From contig NZ_JFHC01000022.1 in the NCBI RefSeq assembly GCF_000698595.1, positions 44,219 to 108,218 on the forward strand: a stretch of DNA of 64,000 nucleotides. Direction: 5' to 3'. The DNA is from Caballeronia glathei. Its GTDB lineage: Bacteria > Pseudomonadota > Gammaproteobacteria > Burkholderiales > Burkholderiaceae. The position numbers and the translations under genes are program-made. Under the pieces are notes generated by a model, which saw only the letters and a program-made list of their open reading frames with translations, was not told the origin of the DNA and made no database searches. Positions within the stretch are counted from its first letter, which is position 1; every line of letters starts with the position of its first letter. Below are positions 43,980 to 52,811 of this stretch, piece by piece.

Positions 43980-44879
43980 CTATGCCTCCGGGGCGCTGAT
44001 GGCGTGCAGCAGCGCAAGCAGCGTCTCGTTGACCGGGGTGGGGATGCCCAATCTGGTGCCCGCGTCAATGATCGCGCCTGTCAGGGCGTCGGCTTCGAGT
44101 GGCCGGCCTTCGAGGCTGTCGAGGTACATCGAGGTTCCGACTTCGGGTGGATACTCCATCAGTGCATCGAAGATGCGCGGGGCGGCATCTTCGGCGAGAT
44201 TGGCACCGTCCGCACGGGCCACTGCTACCCCTTCGTCGAGCAACCGCAGACATAAGGTCCGGATGTCGTCCCTGCGTAGCACGGCGAGTCGCTGACGGGT
44301 AAGGGCCGTGACGGGATTGGCGGCGGCGTTGATCAACAATTTGCTCCACTGAAGCGTATGGAAATCCGCACTGCATGCCGTCTTCAAGGAGGTTCCGTCA
44401 AAGAGATGGACGAACGATCGCCCGGCCTCCGTATCGGGAACCGACACGTCCTGATGGCTGGCGTGCCGTAACCGGAAATGATCCGGCGCGGTGCGCTCTC
44501 CATTGAAATGGACCACGGTCGGTACGACGGCCGATGCGCTGACGAACTGCGGAACCCGGTCTGCGTGTCCGATCCCGTTCTGCATCATGGCGACGCGCGT
44601 GATCGGGCCACAAAGCCGCTTGAGCCAGGACGACGTCGAGGCGGTGTCGTGCGCCTTGGTGCACACGAGTACCCAATCGACGGCATTGACGCTTGCCGGG
44701 CTCGTTGCCGTGTCGAGAGCAAGACGGACCGACCCTTCTGCCGTGTCCAGCGTGATCTCGCCGATGGACCGTCGCACGCACGCCGTCACGCGGTGCCGGC
44801 CGGATAGTGCGAGGCAGGCTGCTACCGCACCGCCGATTCCTCCCATGCCGATAACGGCAACACTCATTGATCGAGTCAT
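43980..44879 (-). CDS. Ketopantoate reductase family (PanE/ApbA-like)
   Basis: This 299-residue protein has the N-terminal NADP-binding fold VAVIGMGGIGGAVAACLALSG, the KxHD-type segment VCTKAHDTAST with the family's Lys, and the C-terminal catalytic Lys region WSKLLINAAANPVTALT. It reduces a 2-oxo acid such as ketopantoate, but catabolic paralogues are common and it lies outside any pantothenate operon. ATGs at 44879 and 44867 are both possible; GGAAGCGAG lies before the first. Confidence 0.82.
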   Translation of the reverse strand: MTRSMSVAVIGMGGIGGAVAACLALSGRHRVTACVRRSIGEITLDTAEGSVRLALDTATSPASVNAVDWVLVCTKAHDTASTSSWLKRLCGPITRVAMMQNGIGHADRVPQFVSASAVVPTVVHFNGERTAPDHFRLRHASHQDVSVPDTEAGRSFVHLFDGTSLKTACSADFHTLQWSKLLINAAANPVTALTRQRLAVLRRDDIRTLCLRLLDEGVAVARADGANLAEDAAPRIFDALMEYPPEVGTSMYLDSLEGRPLEADALTGAIIDAGTRLGIPTPVNETLLALLHAISAPEA

Positions 44880-45069
44880 GTCGATTACTCGCTTCCGTTT
44901 TCTGAACCCATCATGCTTGACGGCGGCCTTCGCACAATGGTTCCGTTGAAGCACGCGAGCACGTCGATCAGCAGAGGTATCGACGCCGTGAATCGGGCGG
45001 GAGATCGGCGTCGTCCAGCATGACGTCCAGACGATTTTCAGCGTACGAGCGGCAAAAATGAAGTGACTT

Positions 45070-45290
45070 ATTATTCATCGTCTCGATGGTGAACTGTTAT
45101 GGGAACGGATTTCGAGGTCGTTGCGTGTGAGGCAACCTGTCATTAGCTTTGCGATCCGTTTTCTGGAAGACGAACTGGGCGCCTGAATCCAGTCTGTAGA
45201 AGGATCGACTCCGGGGCAGTTTGCTTTAACGCCGCAATCAAATTCAGGCTCGCGCGTGTCAGATCGGGTGGGCGTTATCTTGGTCAGGCG
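45070..45290 (+). pseudogene. Decayed LysR-type regulator N-terminus
   Basis: In one plus-strand frame the sequence around 45126-45183 reads RVRQPVISFAIRFLEDELGA and then hits a TGA. The same frame continues as VEGSTPGQFALTP. These two blocks match the conserved LysR helix-turn-helix and wing (SQPALSRAIRxLEDELG and STRGVxLTPAG). The order is right but a stop codon and a small insertion break the frame. No effector domain follows. It is a gene remnant in a 670-base region without intact genes (44880-45547). Confidence 0.65.
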
Positions 45291-45547
45291 TGTCATGAAC
45301 GGTCCGGATTGCCGTGAACGTGCGCGGCATCATGTTTCTTGCGCAGCACGCTATCGAAGGGCGACCTCTCGCGGAGCAACGCATGCCGTGCAAAGGTGCG
45401 CGAGGCGAGGGCCTGTTTGAAGAGCCTTGAAGCGCTCAGGGCTTTGCCGCCCGAACGCATGGCGTGACATGGGAAGTGGGTGTATCGTGGACAGGATCGT
45501 TTCAGTCTGGACCCCGCGTTCGGTTTCTTGACGGCGAGGTTGAGCCC

Positions 45548-46168
45548 ATGGTGCTGGTTGGAGTCTTCGAATCGCCGTTCGTACGCCGTGTCGCGATCAC
45601 GCTGAAATTGCTCGGCCTGCCGTTCGAGCGTCGGGCGCTTTGCGCAGTGCGCAATTTCGATGCATTGTGCGAGGTCAATCCTGTCGGCAAGGCTCCCACG
45701 TTGATTACCGACGAGGGCGACATGCTGATCGACTCGACGCTGATCATCGACTACGCAGAGTCGCTCGCGAGTCCCGGTCGTTCGCTCATTCCGGTCGACG
45801 CCATGCAACGCCGCAAAAGTCTGCGCGTCACGGGCCTGGCACTGGCCGCGGCTGAAAAGACGATCCAGACCATCTATGAAGGCTTTTTCCGGCCAGAGGA
45901 AAAGCGTCATGCACCGTGGGTCGAGCGTGTGCAGGCGCAAATGGACGCGGCATTTCGTCTGATCGAACAGGACGCGCTTGCGGCAGACCCGTGGTTCTTC
46001 GGCCGTTCCGTCACGCAAGCCGATGTTACTGCCGCCGTCGCGTGGCAGTTCGCGCAACACATTCTGCCGGATACAGCGGCCTCACGCGTTGGCGCGTATC
46101 CCGCGCTTCACGCGCTGTCGGAGCGGGCGAAGGCTCTTGACGCGTTTCACTCCACGCCCATTTCGTAG
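45548..46168 (+). CDS. Glutathione S-transferase family protein
   Basis: This 206-residue protein has an N-terminal thioredoxin-like domain (VGVFESPFVRRVAITLKLLG; the cis-Pro and glutathione-binding region NPVGKAPTLI; then DSTLIIDY) and an all-helical C-terminal domain (PWFFGRSVTQADVTAAVAW). It probably conjugates glutathione to electrophiles or acts as a redox helper. A short GAGG precedes the ATG at 45548. The substrate is unknown. Confidence 0.88.
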   Translation: MVLVGVFESPFVRRVAITLKLLGLPFERRALCAVRNFDALCEVNPVGKAPTLITDEGDMLIDSTLIIDYAESLASPGRSLIPVDAMQRRKSLRVTGLALAAAEKTIQTIYEGFFRPEEKRHAPWVERVQAQMDAAFRLIEQDALAADPWFFGRSVTQADVTAAVAWQFAQHILPDTAASRVGAYPALHALSERAKALDAFHSTPIS

Positions 46169-46209
46169 ATTCAGCGGAGTCACCCGCGCCGGCTTGCACG
46201 TATGCCTGC

Positions 46210-47172
46210 TTACTCCTGCTCGTCCTTGTGCACGAGCATCAGCGGCGTGGTGGCAATGCGCGCCACGCGGCTCGCGACGCTGCCGAGCAGCCAGCGCGCG
46301 GGACCGCGTCGTCCGTGCGTGCCGAGCGCGAGCAGATCCGCGTTCCAGCGCTGCGCTTCGCGAACGATGGCGTGCGCGATGTCGTCGTTGCTTGTTTCGG
46401 TGTCGACGAGGGCCGCTTCCAGCGGAACCGTTTCCAGGCCCGGCAATTGGGCGAACATCTCCTTTGCCTGTGCAAGCGTCGCGCGACCCTCTTCGACGAA
46501 GGCGTCCTCGAGCAGCGTGATGGGCACGATGTCGCTATAGCGCACCGCCCGATCCACGACGTAGACGATGCGAACGCATGCCCCCTCGCTCACGAGCCTC
46601 GCACCGGTCCGCAGCGCGTTGCTCGACGTTTCGCTGCCGTCGATGGCAAACAGGATCCGCTTGGGCGGCGTGTTCGAGTTGCCGGTGGCCGTACCCGGTA
46701 CGACGATCGTCGGGCAGGGTGCAAGCCGCGTCACCGGCTCGGACACCGTGCCCTCGACCCAGCGCAACAAGCCGCGATGCTGGCGCGCGCCGAGCACGAG
46801 CACATCGGCGCGCCATTCGTGCGCCGCGGCAGCGATCGCGTGCACGACGTCGCCGCCCTGCTTGACCAGATCGATGAGGTGCGGCTCGACGGTGGCGGGC
46901 AAACCGGCGAACGCCTCCTGCGCCCGGGCAAGCGCGGCTTCGGCATCCTCCAATATCTCTGCGTGAATTGCGCCCAGATCGAATCCGCTGAGCGGAGCGA
47001 GCGGAACCAGATTGCGCGGGTTCTCGACGATGCTTGCGATGCGCACCGTCGTGCCGCCCTGCGCCATCCGCCGGACGAAAGCGACAGCCTGTTCGGAAGC
47101 AGGCGAGCCGTCGACGCACAAAAGAATGCGCGAAAAGCCCTCGACGCCTGCGTTGGGTGCGGGTGTGTTCAT
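46210..47172 (-). CDS. Tandem universal stress protein (two UspA domains)
   Basis: This 320-residue protein has two UspA domains. Each starts with the strand-Asp motif (ILLCVDGSPASEQA near residue 16; ILFAIDGSETSSNA near 173) and ends with the nucleotide-binding G-x2-G-x9-G-S/T (GARQHRGLLRWVEGTVSE; GTHGRRGPARWLLGSVAS). It binds ATP and supports survival under energy or oxygen stress. It follows the alcohol dehydrogenase gene on the same strand (77-base gap) and is likely co-transcribed from the FNR/ANR-type promoter at 48333-48373. Confidence 0.9.
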   Translation of the reverse strand: MNTPAPNAGVEGFSRILLCVDGSPASEQAVAFVRRMAQGGTTVRIASIVENPRNLVPLAPLSGFDLGAIHAEILEDAEAALARAQEAFAGLPATVEPHLIDLVKQGGDVVHAIAAAAHEWRADVLVLGARQHRGLLRWVEGTVSEPVTRLAPCPTIVVPGTATGNSNTPPKRILFAIDGSETSSNALRTGARLVSEGACVRIVYVVDRAVRYSDIVPITLLEDAFVEEGRATLAQAKEMFAQLPGLETVPLEAALVDTETSNDDIAHAIVREAQRWNADLLALGTHGRRGPARWLLGSVASRVARIATTPLMLVHKDEQE

Positions 47173-47249
47173 TTATCGCCTCCTTGACGCGCCTGTCCTT
47201 CGAATAACGCGAAACGAGCCGCGCCTGCATGTCTTCCAGAGGCACTGCC

Positions 47250-48290
47250 TCATGCAGCTTCGATGATCACCTTGAGTGCACCGGTCTCGGCGGCGCGGCC
47301 GAAGGTGTCGTAGGCGTTCATGATGTCATCGAGCCGAAAGTGATGCGTGATCAGTTTCATCGGCGCGAGGCGCCCTGCGCGCACGGTCTTGAGCAGCATC
47401 GGCGTGCTCACGGTGTCGACGAGGCGCGTCGTAATCGTGATGTTGCGGTCCCAGAGCGTCTCCAGATGCAGATCGGCCTTCACGCCATGCACGCCGACAT
47501 TGGCGATCGTGCCACCCGCCGCGACGATCGCCTGACACAGTTCGAACGTAGCGGGCACGCCCACGGCCTCGATCGCGCAATCGACGCCCGCACCGTCCGT
47601 GAGAGTCATGATTTCGGCGACCGGGTCCGCGCGGGCGATATCGATGCAGGCGCTTGCGCCGAACGTCTGCGCGACTTCGAGGCGGTTGGGATCGCGGTCG
47701 ATCATGACAATCTGCGCCGGTGCATAGAACTGCGCGGTGAGCAGGGCGGCGAGGCCGATCGGGCCGGCCCCGACGATTGCCACGGTGCTGCCGGGCTGAA
47801 CCTTGCCGTTGAGCACGCCGCATTCGAAGCCGGTGGGCAGGATGTCGGAGAGCATGACGAGCGCTTCTTCCTCCACACCCTGCGGCACGGGGTAGAGACT
47901 CGTGTCGGCATGCGGAATGCGGACGTACTCGGCCTGCGTTCCGTCGATGCGATGTCCGAGAATCCATCCGCCCGTCGCGCAGTGCGAATACATGCCGCGC
48001 CGGCAGGCGTCGCACTTTCCGCATGACGAGATGCAGGAGATCAGGACGTGATCGCCGGGTTTGAACGCCGCGACCGCTCCACCCACCTGCTCGACGATGC
48101 CAACGCCCTCGTGCCCGAGTATCCGGCCGGGCTGGCAACTGGGCACGTCGCCCTTCAGGATGTGCAGATCGGTGCCGCAGATCGTCGTGCGCGTGACCTT
48201 GATGATGGCGTCGGTCGGCGCCGCGATTTCCGGCATGGGCCGCTCATCGAGGGATTTCTGGCCCGGTCCGTGATAAACGAGTGCCTTCAT
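47250..48290 (-). CDS. Zinc-dependent alcohol dehydrogenase (MDR family)
   Basis: This 346-residue enzyme has the catalytic zinc ligands in TICGTDLH and GHEGVG, a structural zinc lobe with four Cys (CISSCGKCDACRRGMYSHC), and the NAD fold VAIVGAGPIGLAALL. It reduces aldehydes to alcohols or the reverse and can dispose of reducing power under low oxygen. A perfect FNR-type box lies 70 bases upstream with a well-placed -10, and a universal stress protein gene follows. This resembles the low-oxygen-activated gene sets of Burkholderia. Confidence 0.9.
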   Translation of the reverse strand: MKALVYHGPGQKSLDERPMPEIAAPTDAIIKVTRTTICGTDLHILKGDVPSCQPGRILGHEGVGIVEQVGGAVAAFKPGDHVLISCISSCGKCDACRRGMYSHCATGGWILGHRIDGTQAEYVRIPHADTSLYPVPQGVEEEALVMLSDILPTGFECGVLNGKVQPGSTVAIVGAGPIGLAALLTAQFYAPAQIVMIDRDPNRLEVAQTFGASACIDIARADPVAEIMTLTDGAGVDCAIEAVGVPATFELCQAIVAAGGTIANVGVHGVKADLHLETLWDRNITITTRLVDTVSTPMLLKTVRAGRLAPMKLITHHFRLDDIMNAYDTFGRAAETGALKVIIEAA

Positions 48291-48332
48291 GCTCGATCTC
48301 CTGGCAGGCGCAAAAAGCGCGCGAATCGCTTT

Positions 48333-48373
48333 ACTCTAGGCGCGATTCCCGATCGCTTGTTGATCCACATCAA
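48333..48373 (-). promoter_or_regulatory. FNR/ANR-dependent class II promoter
   Basis: TTGAT-CCAC-ATCAA at 48360-48373 is a perfect FNR/ANR box. On the minus strand a -10 TAGAGT lies at 48338-48333. The expected start site near 48326 would put the box at about -41, the standard class II activation position. It drives the alcohol dehydrogenase gene (start 48290) and probably the universal stress protein gene after it. Confidence 0.85.
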
Positions 48374-48438
48374 CCTTGCGTCGACGGATCAGCAAGGGGC
48401 TCCCCGCTTCAGGATTCGGAGCAGTGATCGCCGGACGC

Positions 48439-49179
48439 TCACAGTGCCATGCCGCCGTCGATGGTCAGACTGGAGCCCGTCATATAGCCCGACTCCTTGC
48501 TGGCGAGGTAGCTGATCAGGCCGGCAATCTCGTCCGGGTCTCCAGCCCGCCCGAGCGGAATGAGGGGTTTGATGGCGTCGATGTGCGCGGCCGTCATGTC
48601 CGTGACGGTCGGGCCGGGTTGCACATTGTTGATGGTGATGCCGCGGCTGGCGAGGTCGACGGCAATGCCTTTCACCATGACGGCAACTGCGGCTTTCGTC
48701 ATCGAATAGACGCTCGATCCGGGATGCCCGCTCCGCACGGCCGTATTGCTGCCGATCGTAATGATCCGGCCCCCGTCGGAAAGACGCGCGGCCGCAGCCT
48801 GGATCGAAAGAAACACTCCCCGCACGTTGATATTCAGCATCGTGTCGAGATCATCCACGCTCACGGTCGCGATGTCACCCAGCCGCAGGATGCCCGCGTT
48901 GACGACCGCTATGTCCAGCTTCCCGAAACGATCGACGGTCTGCGCAACGGCGGCTTCAATGGCTGCCGGATCGGCGCTGTCGGCCCTGATCGCCATGCCG
49001 GCCTGCCCATCGGCTTCGATCGCGGCGATCGTTTCGGCGGCCCGTTCAGGCGCCGAAACGTAGGTCAGGGCGACATTCGCGCCGTCTCGTGCGAGACGCC
49101 TGACCGCTGCTGCGCCGATGCCTCTTGAACCGCCAAAGACGATGGCAATTTTCCCTGCAAGCTTGCGACCTTCGTTCAC
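48439..49179 (-). CDS. Short-chain dehydrogenase/reductase under TetR control
   Basis: This 246-residue classical SDR has GGSRGIGAAAVRRLARDG for the cofactor, NAGILRLGD, the catalytic Ser in TIGSNTAVRSG and the Tyr-x3-Lys in YSMTKAAV. The GTG at 49179 follows GGAGTATCGA; the upstream frame to 49245 runs through the operator. It is related to 3-oxoacyl-ACP-reductase-like enzymes. The TetR gene lies directly upstream in the same direction, and a copy of the TetR operator sits before each gene, so it is the probable target gene. It may detoxify a carbonyl compound. Confidence 0.87.
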   Translation of the reverse strand: MNEGRKLAGKIAIVFGGSRGIGAAAVRRLARDGANVALTYVSAPERAAETIAAIEADGQAGMAIRADSADPAAIEAAVAQTVDRFGKLDIAVVNAGILRLGDIATVSVDDLDTMLNINVRGVFLSIQAAAARLSDGGRIITIGSNTAVRSGHPGSSVYSMTKAAVAVMVKGIAVDLASRGITINNVQPGPTVTDMTAAHIDAIKPLIPLGRAGDPDEIAGLISYLASKESGYMTGSSLTIDGGMAL

Positions 49180-49188
49180 TCGATACTC

Positions 49189-49212
49189 CGTTATTGACAG
49201 ATCAGTCCATAA
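49189..49212 (-). promoter_or_regulatory. TetR operator copy upstream of the SDR gene
   Basis: Read on the minus strand, this 24-base element begins TTATGGACTGATCTG and ends TCAATAACG. It is identical to the element at 49850-49873 except for three central bases. The inner half-sites TGGAC and TGTCAA form an imperfect inverted repeat. It lies 10 bases before the SDR start codon. Confidence 0.8.
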
Positions 49213-49248
49213 ATGGGCGTGCATTGAACGCGCGTCGGTCCTCATCGC

Positions 49249-49833
49249 TCAGCGCGCGCCAAGACGGCGGATTGCAAACCTCGCCAGCGCACGCAGATTC
49301 CGCGCGTCACCGCCCGCGCGGGCGCCGAGCTGAATGCCTTGCATCGTCATTTGCAAGAATGCGGCGGCTTCCCGGGCATCGATGGCAGGATCGACTTCCC
49401 CGCGTGCCTGCCCCTCGCGCAGGCGTTCGACCAATCGTCTGGAAAGGGCTCGCCCCGCCTTGCTGCGCAGCATGACAAGGTCCGGATCCGCAGTCCCGAA
49501 TTCGCCGACCGCACCGACGCCCATGCACCCGAGTGCGCGGGCGTCGTCATTGTCTGAAACGAGGCCCAGCAGCAGCGCCTCGATTCCGCCGAGCGGCGAT
49601 TCACTACTGTTCAGGCGTTCGAGATGCCCGGCGTTGCTTGTCTGCTGATATCGCTCCAGTGCTTCCAGATAGAGCTTCTTCTTGTCGCCGAACGCGTTGT
49701 AGAGGCTCTGCCGCCCGATATTCATCGCAGCCAGCAGATCCTCGGTTGAAGTCGAGGCATAACCCTTCGCCCAGAACACGCGTGTAGCGCGGTCCAGCGC
49801 CTCGTCCCGATCGAACTCTCTTGGTCTCACCAT
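49249..49833 (-). CDS. TetR/AcrR-family transcriptional regulator
   Basis: This 194-residue repressor has an N-terminal helix-turn-helix (DEALDRATRVFWAKGYASTSTEDLLAAMNIGRQSLYNAFGDKKKLY, over four helices). The ligand-binding domain resembles the group with a C-terminal TetR_C domain that controls efflux or SDR genes. It lies between two copies of the same operator and precedes an SDR gene, which indicates autorepression and repression of the SDR. It starts at an ATG at 49833. Confidence 0.9.
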   Translation of the reverse strand: MVRPREFDRDEALDRATRVFWAKGYASTSTEDLLAAMNIGRQSLYNAFGDKKKLYLEALERYQQTSNAGHLERLNSSESPLGGIEALLLGLVSDNDDARALGCMGVGAVGEFGTADPDLVMLRSKAGRALSRRLVERLREGQARGEVDPAIDAREAAAFLQMTMQGIQLGARAGGDARNLRALARFAIRRLGAR

Positions 49834-49849
49834 GAATCAAGCATATGGG

Positions 49850-49873
49850 TTATGGACCAGTCTGTCAATAACG
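49850..49873 (+). promoter_or_regulatory. TetR operator copy upstream of tetR
   Basis: This is the second copy of the 24-base element, in opposite orientation, with half-sites TGGAC and TGTCAA. It lies 17 bases before the tetR start codon. The exact repeat of the element before tetR and before the SDR gene identifies it as the regulator's binding site. Confidence 0.8.
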
Positions 49874-49929
49874 GATGATCGCACGGCGATTGGCCCTCCC
49901 GGCCCCGAGTCTTCACCCGATTCATGTCC

Positions 49930-50394
49930 CTACGCCATCGCTTTCCGATACTGCACGAACCCGGACTTGTCTGCGATCCGGTCGTACAGTTGCATGGCCG
50001 AGGTATTGGTTTCGTGCGTCAGCCACCAGACCCGCGAGCATTTCGCCTCGGCGGCGCTCGCATACACCGTCTCGATCAGCTTGCGGCCGATTCCCGAGCC
50101 TCGCAGTTCCTCGTCGACGTACAGATCCTGCAGATAGCAGTAGTCGCCGATGGTCCAGCATGATCGATGCATGATCCAGTGCACCATGCCGACTGCACGA
50201 TCGCCGATCAGCGCGAGCGCACCGAACATCGGCTCCGCGGGATTCAGCAGCCGCGTCCAGGTCACGCTGGTCGTTTCCTCGGCGATGTCGGTCTTGTAGA
50301 AGGCCTGATAGCCGCGCCACAACGGCAGCCACGCATCGAAGTCGCCGGAAGCGAATGGCTTGATTACGGGCTGGTGCGTGAGTTTCATGGTCAT
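49930..50394 (-). CDS. GNAT-family N-acetyltransferase
   Basis: This 154-residue protein has a GNAT fold with the acetyl-CoA loop LYVDEELRGSGIGRKLIE (about 90-107) and the later strand TSAMQLYDRIADKSGFV. It resembles the small acetyltransferases acting on amines or toxins. ATGs at 50394 and 50388 are equally possible; a longer frame to 51219 is antisense. It lies downstream of a second GNAT gene in the same direction and may be in one operon with it (77-base gap). Confidence 0.82.
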   Translation of the reverse strand: MTMKLTHQPVIKPFASGDFDAWLPLWRGYQAFYKTDIAEETTSVTWTRLLNPAEPMFGALALIGDRAVGMVHWIMHRSCWTIGDYCYLQDLYVDEELRGSGIGRKLIETVYASAAEAKCSRVWWLTHETNTSAMQLYDRIADKSGFVQYRKAMA

Positions 50395-50471
50395 TCCATA
50401 CGACAGGGGTGGCAGGAGTTCCGCACGGGCGTTCGCCATCGACGGCATCGCACGTCGCGGGCCGGAAAAAG

Positions 50472-51221
50472 CTACGCGCGGGCGGAGTGCGTCGCGCGCA
50501 TCTCGGTCAACGACCTGCGCTGCCGCCCTTGCGCGTCGAAGTTCTCCGGCGCGAGCCACGCCGCGAAGGCCGCGCGCAAGGCGGGCCACTCGCGGTCGAT
50601 GATCGAGTACCACGCCGTGTCGCGGGAGCGGTCCTTGTAGACGATTGCCTGGCGAAACACGCCTTCGAACTGGAAGCCCAGTCGCTCGGCCGCCTTCCGC
50701 GAAGGCGCATTGAGGCTGTCGCATTTCCATTCGTAGCGCCGATAGCCCAGCTCGTCGAACGCACGCTTCATCAGGAGATACTGGGCCTCGGTGGAAATCG
50801 GCGTGCGCTTCATGAGCGGGGAAAAGGTGACGTGCCCCACTTCGATCACGCCATTGGACGGGTCGATCCGCATCAGGGCGAGTGTTCCGACGGCGCGTCC
50901 CGTGCGGGTGTCGATGACCGCGTGATGCAGGGGGTCCGCGCTGAGCGCGAAACGCTCCGCATGGCTGCGAAAGCTCGATGCGCTTTCGAACGGGCCAACC
51001 GACAGATAGGTCCAGTCGCGGCCATCGGGCGCCTCGCTGTACGCCGCATGGAGTTCCGCGGCGTGGCGTTGAGGATCGAGTGGTTCCAGGCGGCAGTACC
51101 GTCCGTCGATCGGCGTGCGAGGGGGCAGCGGACGCGCGGTCCAGCCAGACACGGGTTCGCCGATGGGTTGCTGATAGGGATTCAGGATCTGGGGCACGAC
51201 GGCTTCCTCGGATGAGCACAT
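50472..51221 (-). CDS. GNAT-family acetyltransferase, RimJ/RimL-like
   Basis: This 249-residue protein shows the RimJ/RimL-type pattern: PIDGRYCRLEPLDPQRHA at the start, IEVGHVTFSPLMKRTPISTEAQYLLM, then RYEWKCDSLNAPSRKAAERLGFQFEG. These enzymes acetylate N-termini or small amines. It diverges from the MocR-type regulator gene, and the two start regions are close. It could be controlled by that regulator. Confidence 0.85.
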   Translation of the reverse strand: MCSSEEAVVPQILNPYQQPIGEPVSGWTARPLPPRTPIDGRYCRLEPLDPQRHAAELHAAYSEAPDGRDWTYLSVGPFESASSFRSHAERFALSADPLHHAVIDTRTGRAVGTLALMRIDPSNGVIEVGHVTFSPLMKRTPISTEAQYLLMKRAFDELGYRRYEWKCDSLNAPSRKAAERLGFQFEGVFRQAIVYKDRSRDTAWYSIIDREWPALRAAFAAWLAPENFDAQGRQRRSLTEMRATHSARA

Positions 51222-51329
51222 GTCTGCTAAATTACGCGATTCGTGGACCCGTTAAAAGCTCCACCGCTTCGCAATCTCATGGTGCCACGCGCGAACGAGC
51301 GCCTCGGCACGGACCTTGGCGCATCTTTC

Positions 51330-52811
51330 ATGGCGACGACTCCTCCGCCCCTCGTGCTTCAGGTATTGCTCGAATCTCCGATGGCGAGAGATCGCGGCGC
51401 AATGCCGTTGCAGCGGCAACTGCATCATCGGATCAAGACGGGTGTGCTGGACGGGCGCCTCGCGCCGGGTTGCCGCCTGCCGGGTTCCCGGGCGCTGGCG
51501 GAAGCCCTGTCGATCTCGCGCAACACGGTGACGGCGGCGTACGACCTGCTCGCGGCGGAGGGCTTTCTGCAGCTGGATCGCAAGGGTACGCGGGTGGCGG
51601 AGCTGTCGCGTCCGGCGCTGTGTTCCCGGACGGAGGACACGCCGCCTGCGCCGCCGGTTGCTTCGCGCGTTGCGTTGATCCTGCCGAGTGCGCGAAGCGA
51701 CACCGGCGCGGGCGCGCTGCGTCCCGGCGTGCCGGCGTTGTCCCAGTTTCCTCTGGGCGCGTGGCACCGCGCGCTCGATCGGACGATTCGCCGCGCGGGG
51801 GTGTCGAGCCTCGGCTACGGCGACCCTCTGGGCGAGCCCGGGCTGCGTTCGGCCATCGCGCGTCACCTCGGTGTCGCGCGCGGCGTGCGCTGCGCTCCGG
51901 AGCAAGTCGTGATTACCGAGGGGGCGCAGGAAGCGCTGTCACTTTGCGTGCGTCTCCTCGCGAATCCTCGCGACACGGCCTGGATCGAAGATCCCGGCTA
52001 CCGGGGTGCGAAGGCCGCGATGCACGCGGGCGACCTCCACATGGTGCCGGTGCGCGTGGACGGCGAGGGCGTGGTCGTGCCGGAAGCCGCATGGACGTCC
52101 CAGCCGCCGCGGCTCATCTACACCACGCCGTCGCATCAGTACCCGACGGGCGCCGTGCTCGGCGCGTCGCGCCGTCTCGCGCTGATCGCGAAGGCCCGGG
52201 AACACGGCGCGTGGATCATCGAAGACGACTACGACAGCGAATTCCGTCATGCGGGCGAGTCGATAGGTGCGATGCAGGGCCTTGTCGCGCAAGCACCGGT
52301 GCTGTACGTGGGCACCTTCAGCAAGACGATGTTTCCGTCGCTGCGTCTCGGCTTTCTGGTGATGCCGGAGGCGCTGCTGACGCAGACGCGCACCGCATTG
52401 CAGGAGATGCTGCGCGGCGGCCACCGCCACGAGCAGCTCGCGCTCGCCGAATTCATCGAAAGTGGCCAATACCTGCGCCACCTCGGCCGCATGCGACGCC
52501 TGTACCGCGAACGGCAGCATGCGCTGCGCGAGGCGTTGATGCGGCATCTGAGCGTGCCGCATGTCATCGGAGGCGGCTATAGCGGAATGCATCTGACCGT
52601 GCGGCTCCCGCCGTGCTATCCGGACCGCGAGGTCGTCGATTCGGCTCGCCGTCTCGGCATTGCACCCGCGCCGCTTTCGAGCTTCGCACTGCGTCCCCTG
52701 CCCGAAGACAACGGCCTCGTGCTCGGATACGGCAATACGTCCGCGGAACTATTCGAGCGCCTGATCAGGCGTGTTTCTCAGCTTGTCGAGGCCGCGAGGC
52801 GGCCGGAATGA
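51330..52811 (+). CDS. MocR/PdxR-family regulator (GntR helix-turn-helix fused to aminotransferase)
   Basis: The 493-residue protein (from the ATG at 51330) has a GntR-type winged helix (PLQRQLHHRIKTGVLDGRLAPG and GSRALAEALSISRNTVTAAYDLL). A class I aminotransferase-like domain follows, with the PLP Lys in GTFSKTMFPSLRLG. Such regulators sense PLP or amino compounds. The frame is open to 51243, so ATG 51279 or GTG 51243 could be the start; none has a good ribosome site. It diverges from a RimJ-like acetyltransferase gene, its likely target. Confidence 0.87.
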   Translation: MATTPPPLVLQVLLESPMARDRGAMPLQRQLHHRIKTGVLDGRLAPGCRLPGSRALAEALSISRNTVTAAYDLLAAEGFLQLDRKGTRVAELSRPALCSRTEDTPPAPPVASRVALILPSARSDTGAGALRPGVPALSQFPLGAWHRALDRTIRRAGVSSLGYGDPLGEPGLRSAIARHLGVARGVRCAPEQVVITEGAQEALSLCVRLLANPRDTAWIEDPGYRGAKAAMHAGDLHMVPVRVDGEGVVVPEAAWTSQPPRLIYTTPSHQYPTGAVLGASRRLALIAKAREHGAWIIEDDYDSEFRHAGESIGAMQGLVAQAPVLYVGTFSKTMFPSLRLGFLVMPEALLTQTRTALQEMLRGGHRHEQLALAEFIESGQYLRHLGRMRRLYRERQHALREALMRHLSVPHVIGGGYSGMHLTVRLPPCYPDREVVDSARRLGIAPAPLSSFALRPLPEDNGLVLGYGNTSAELFERLIRRVSQLVEAARRPE

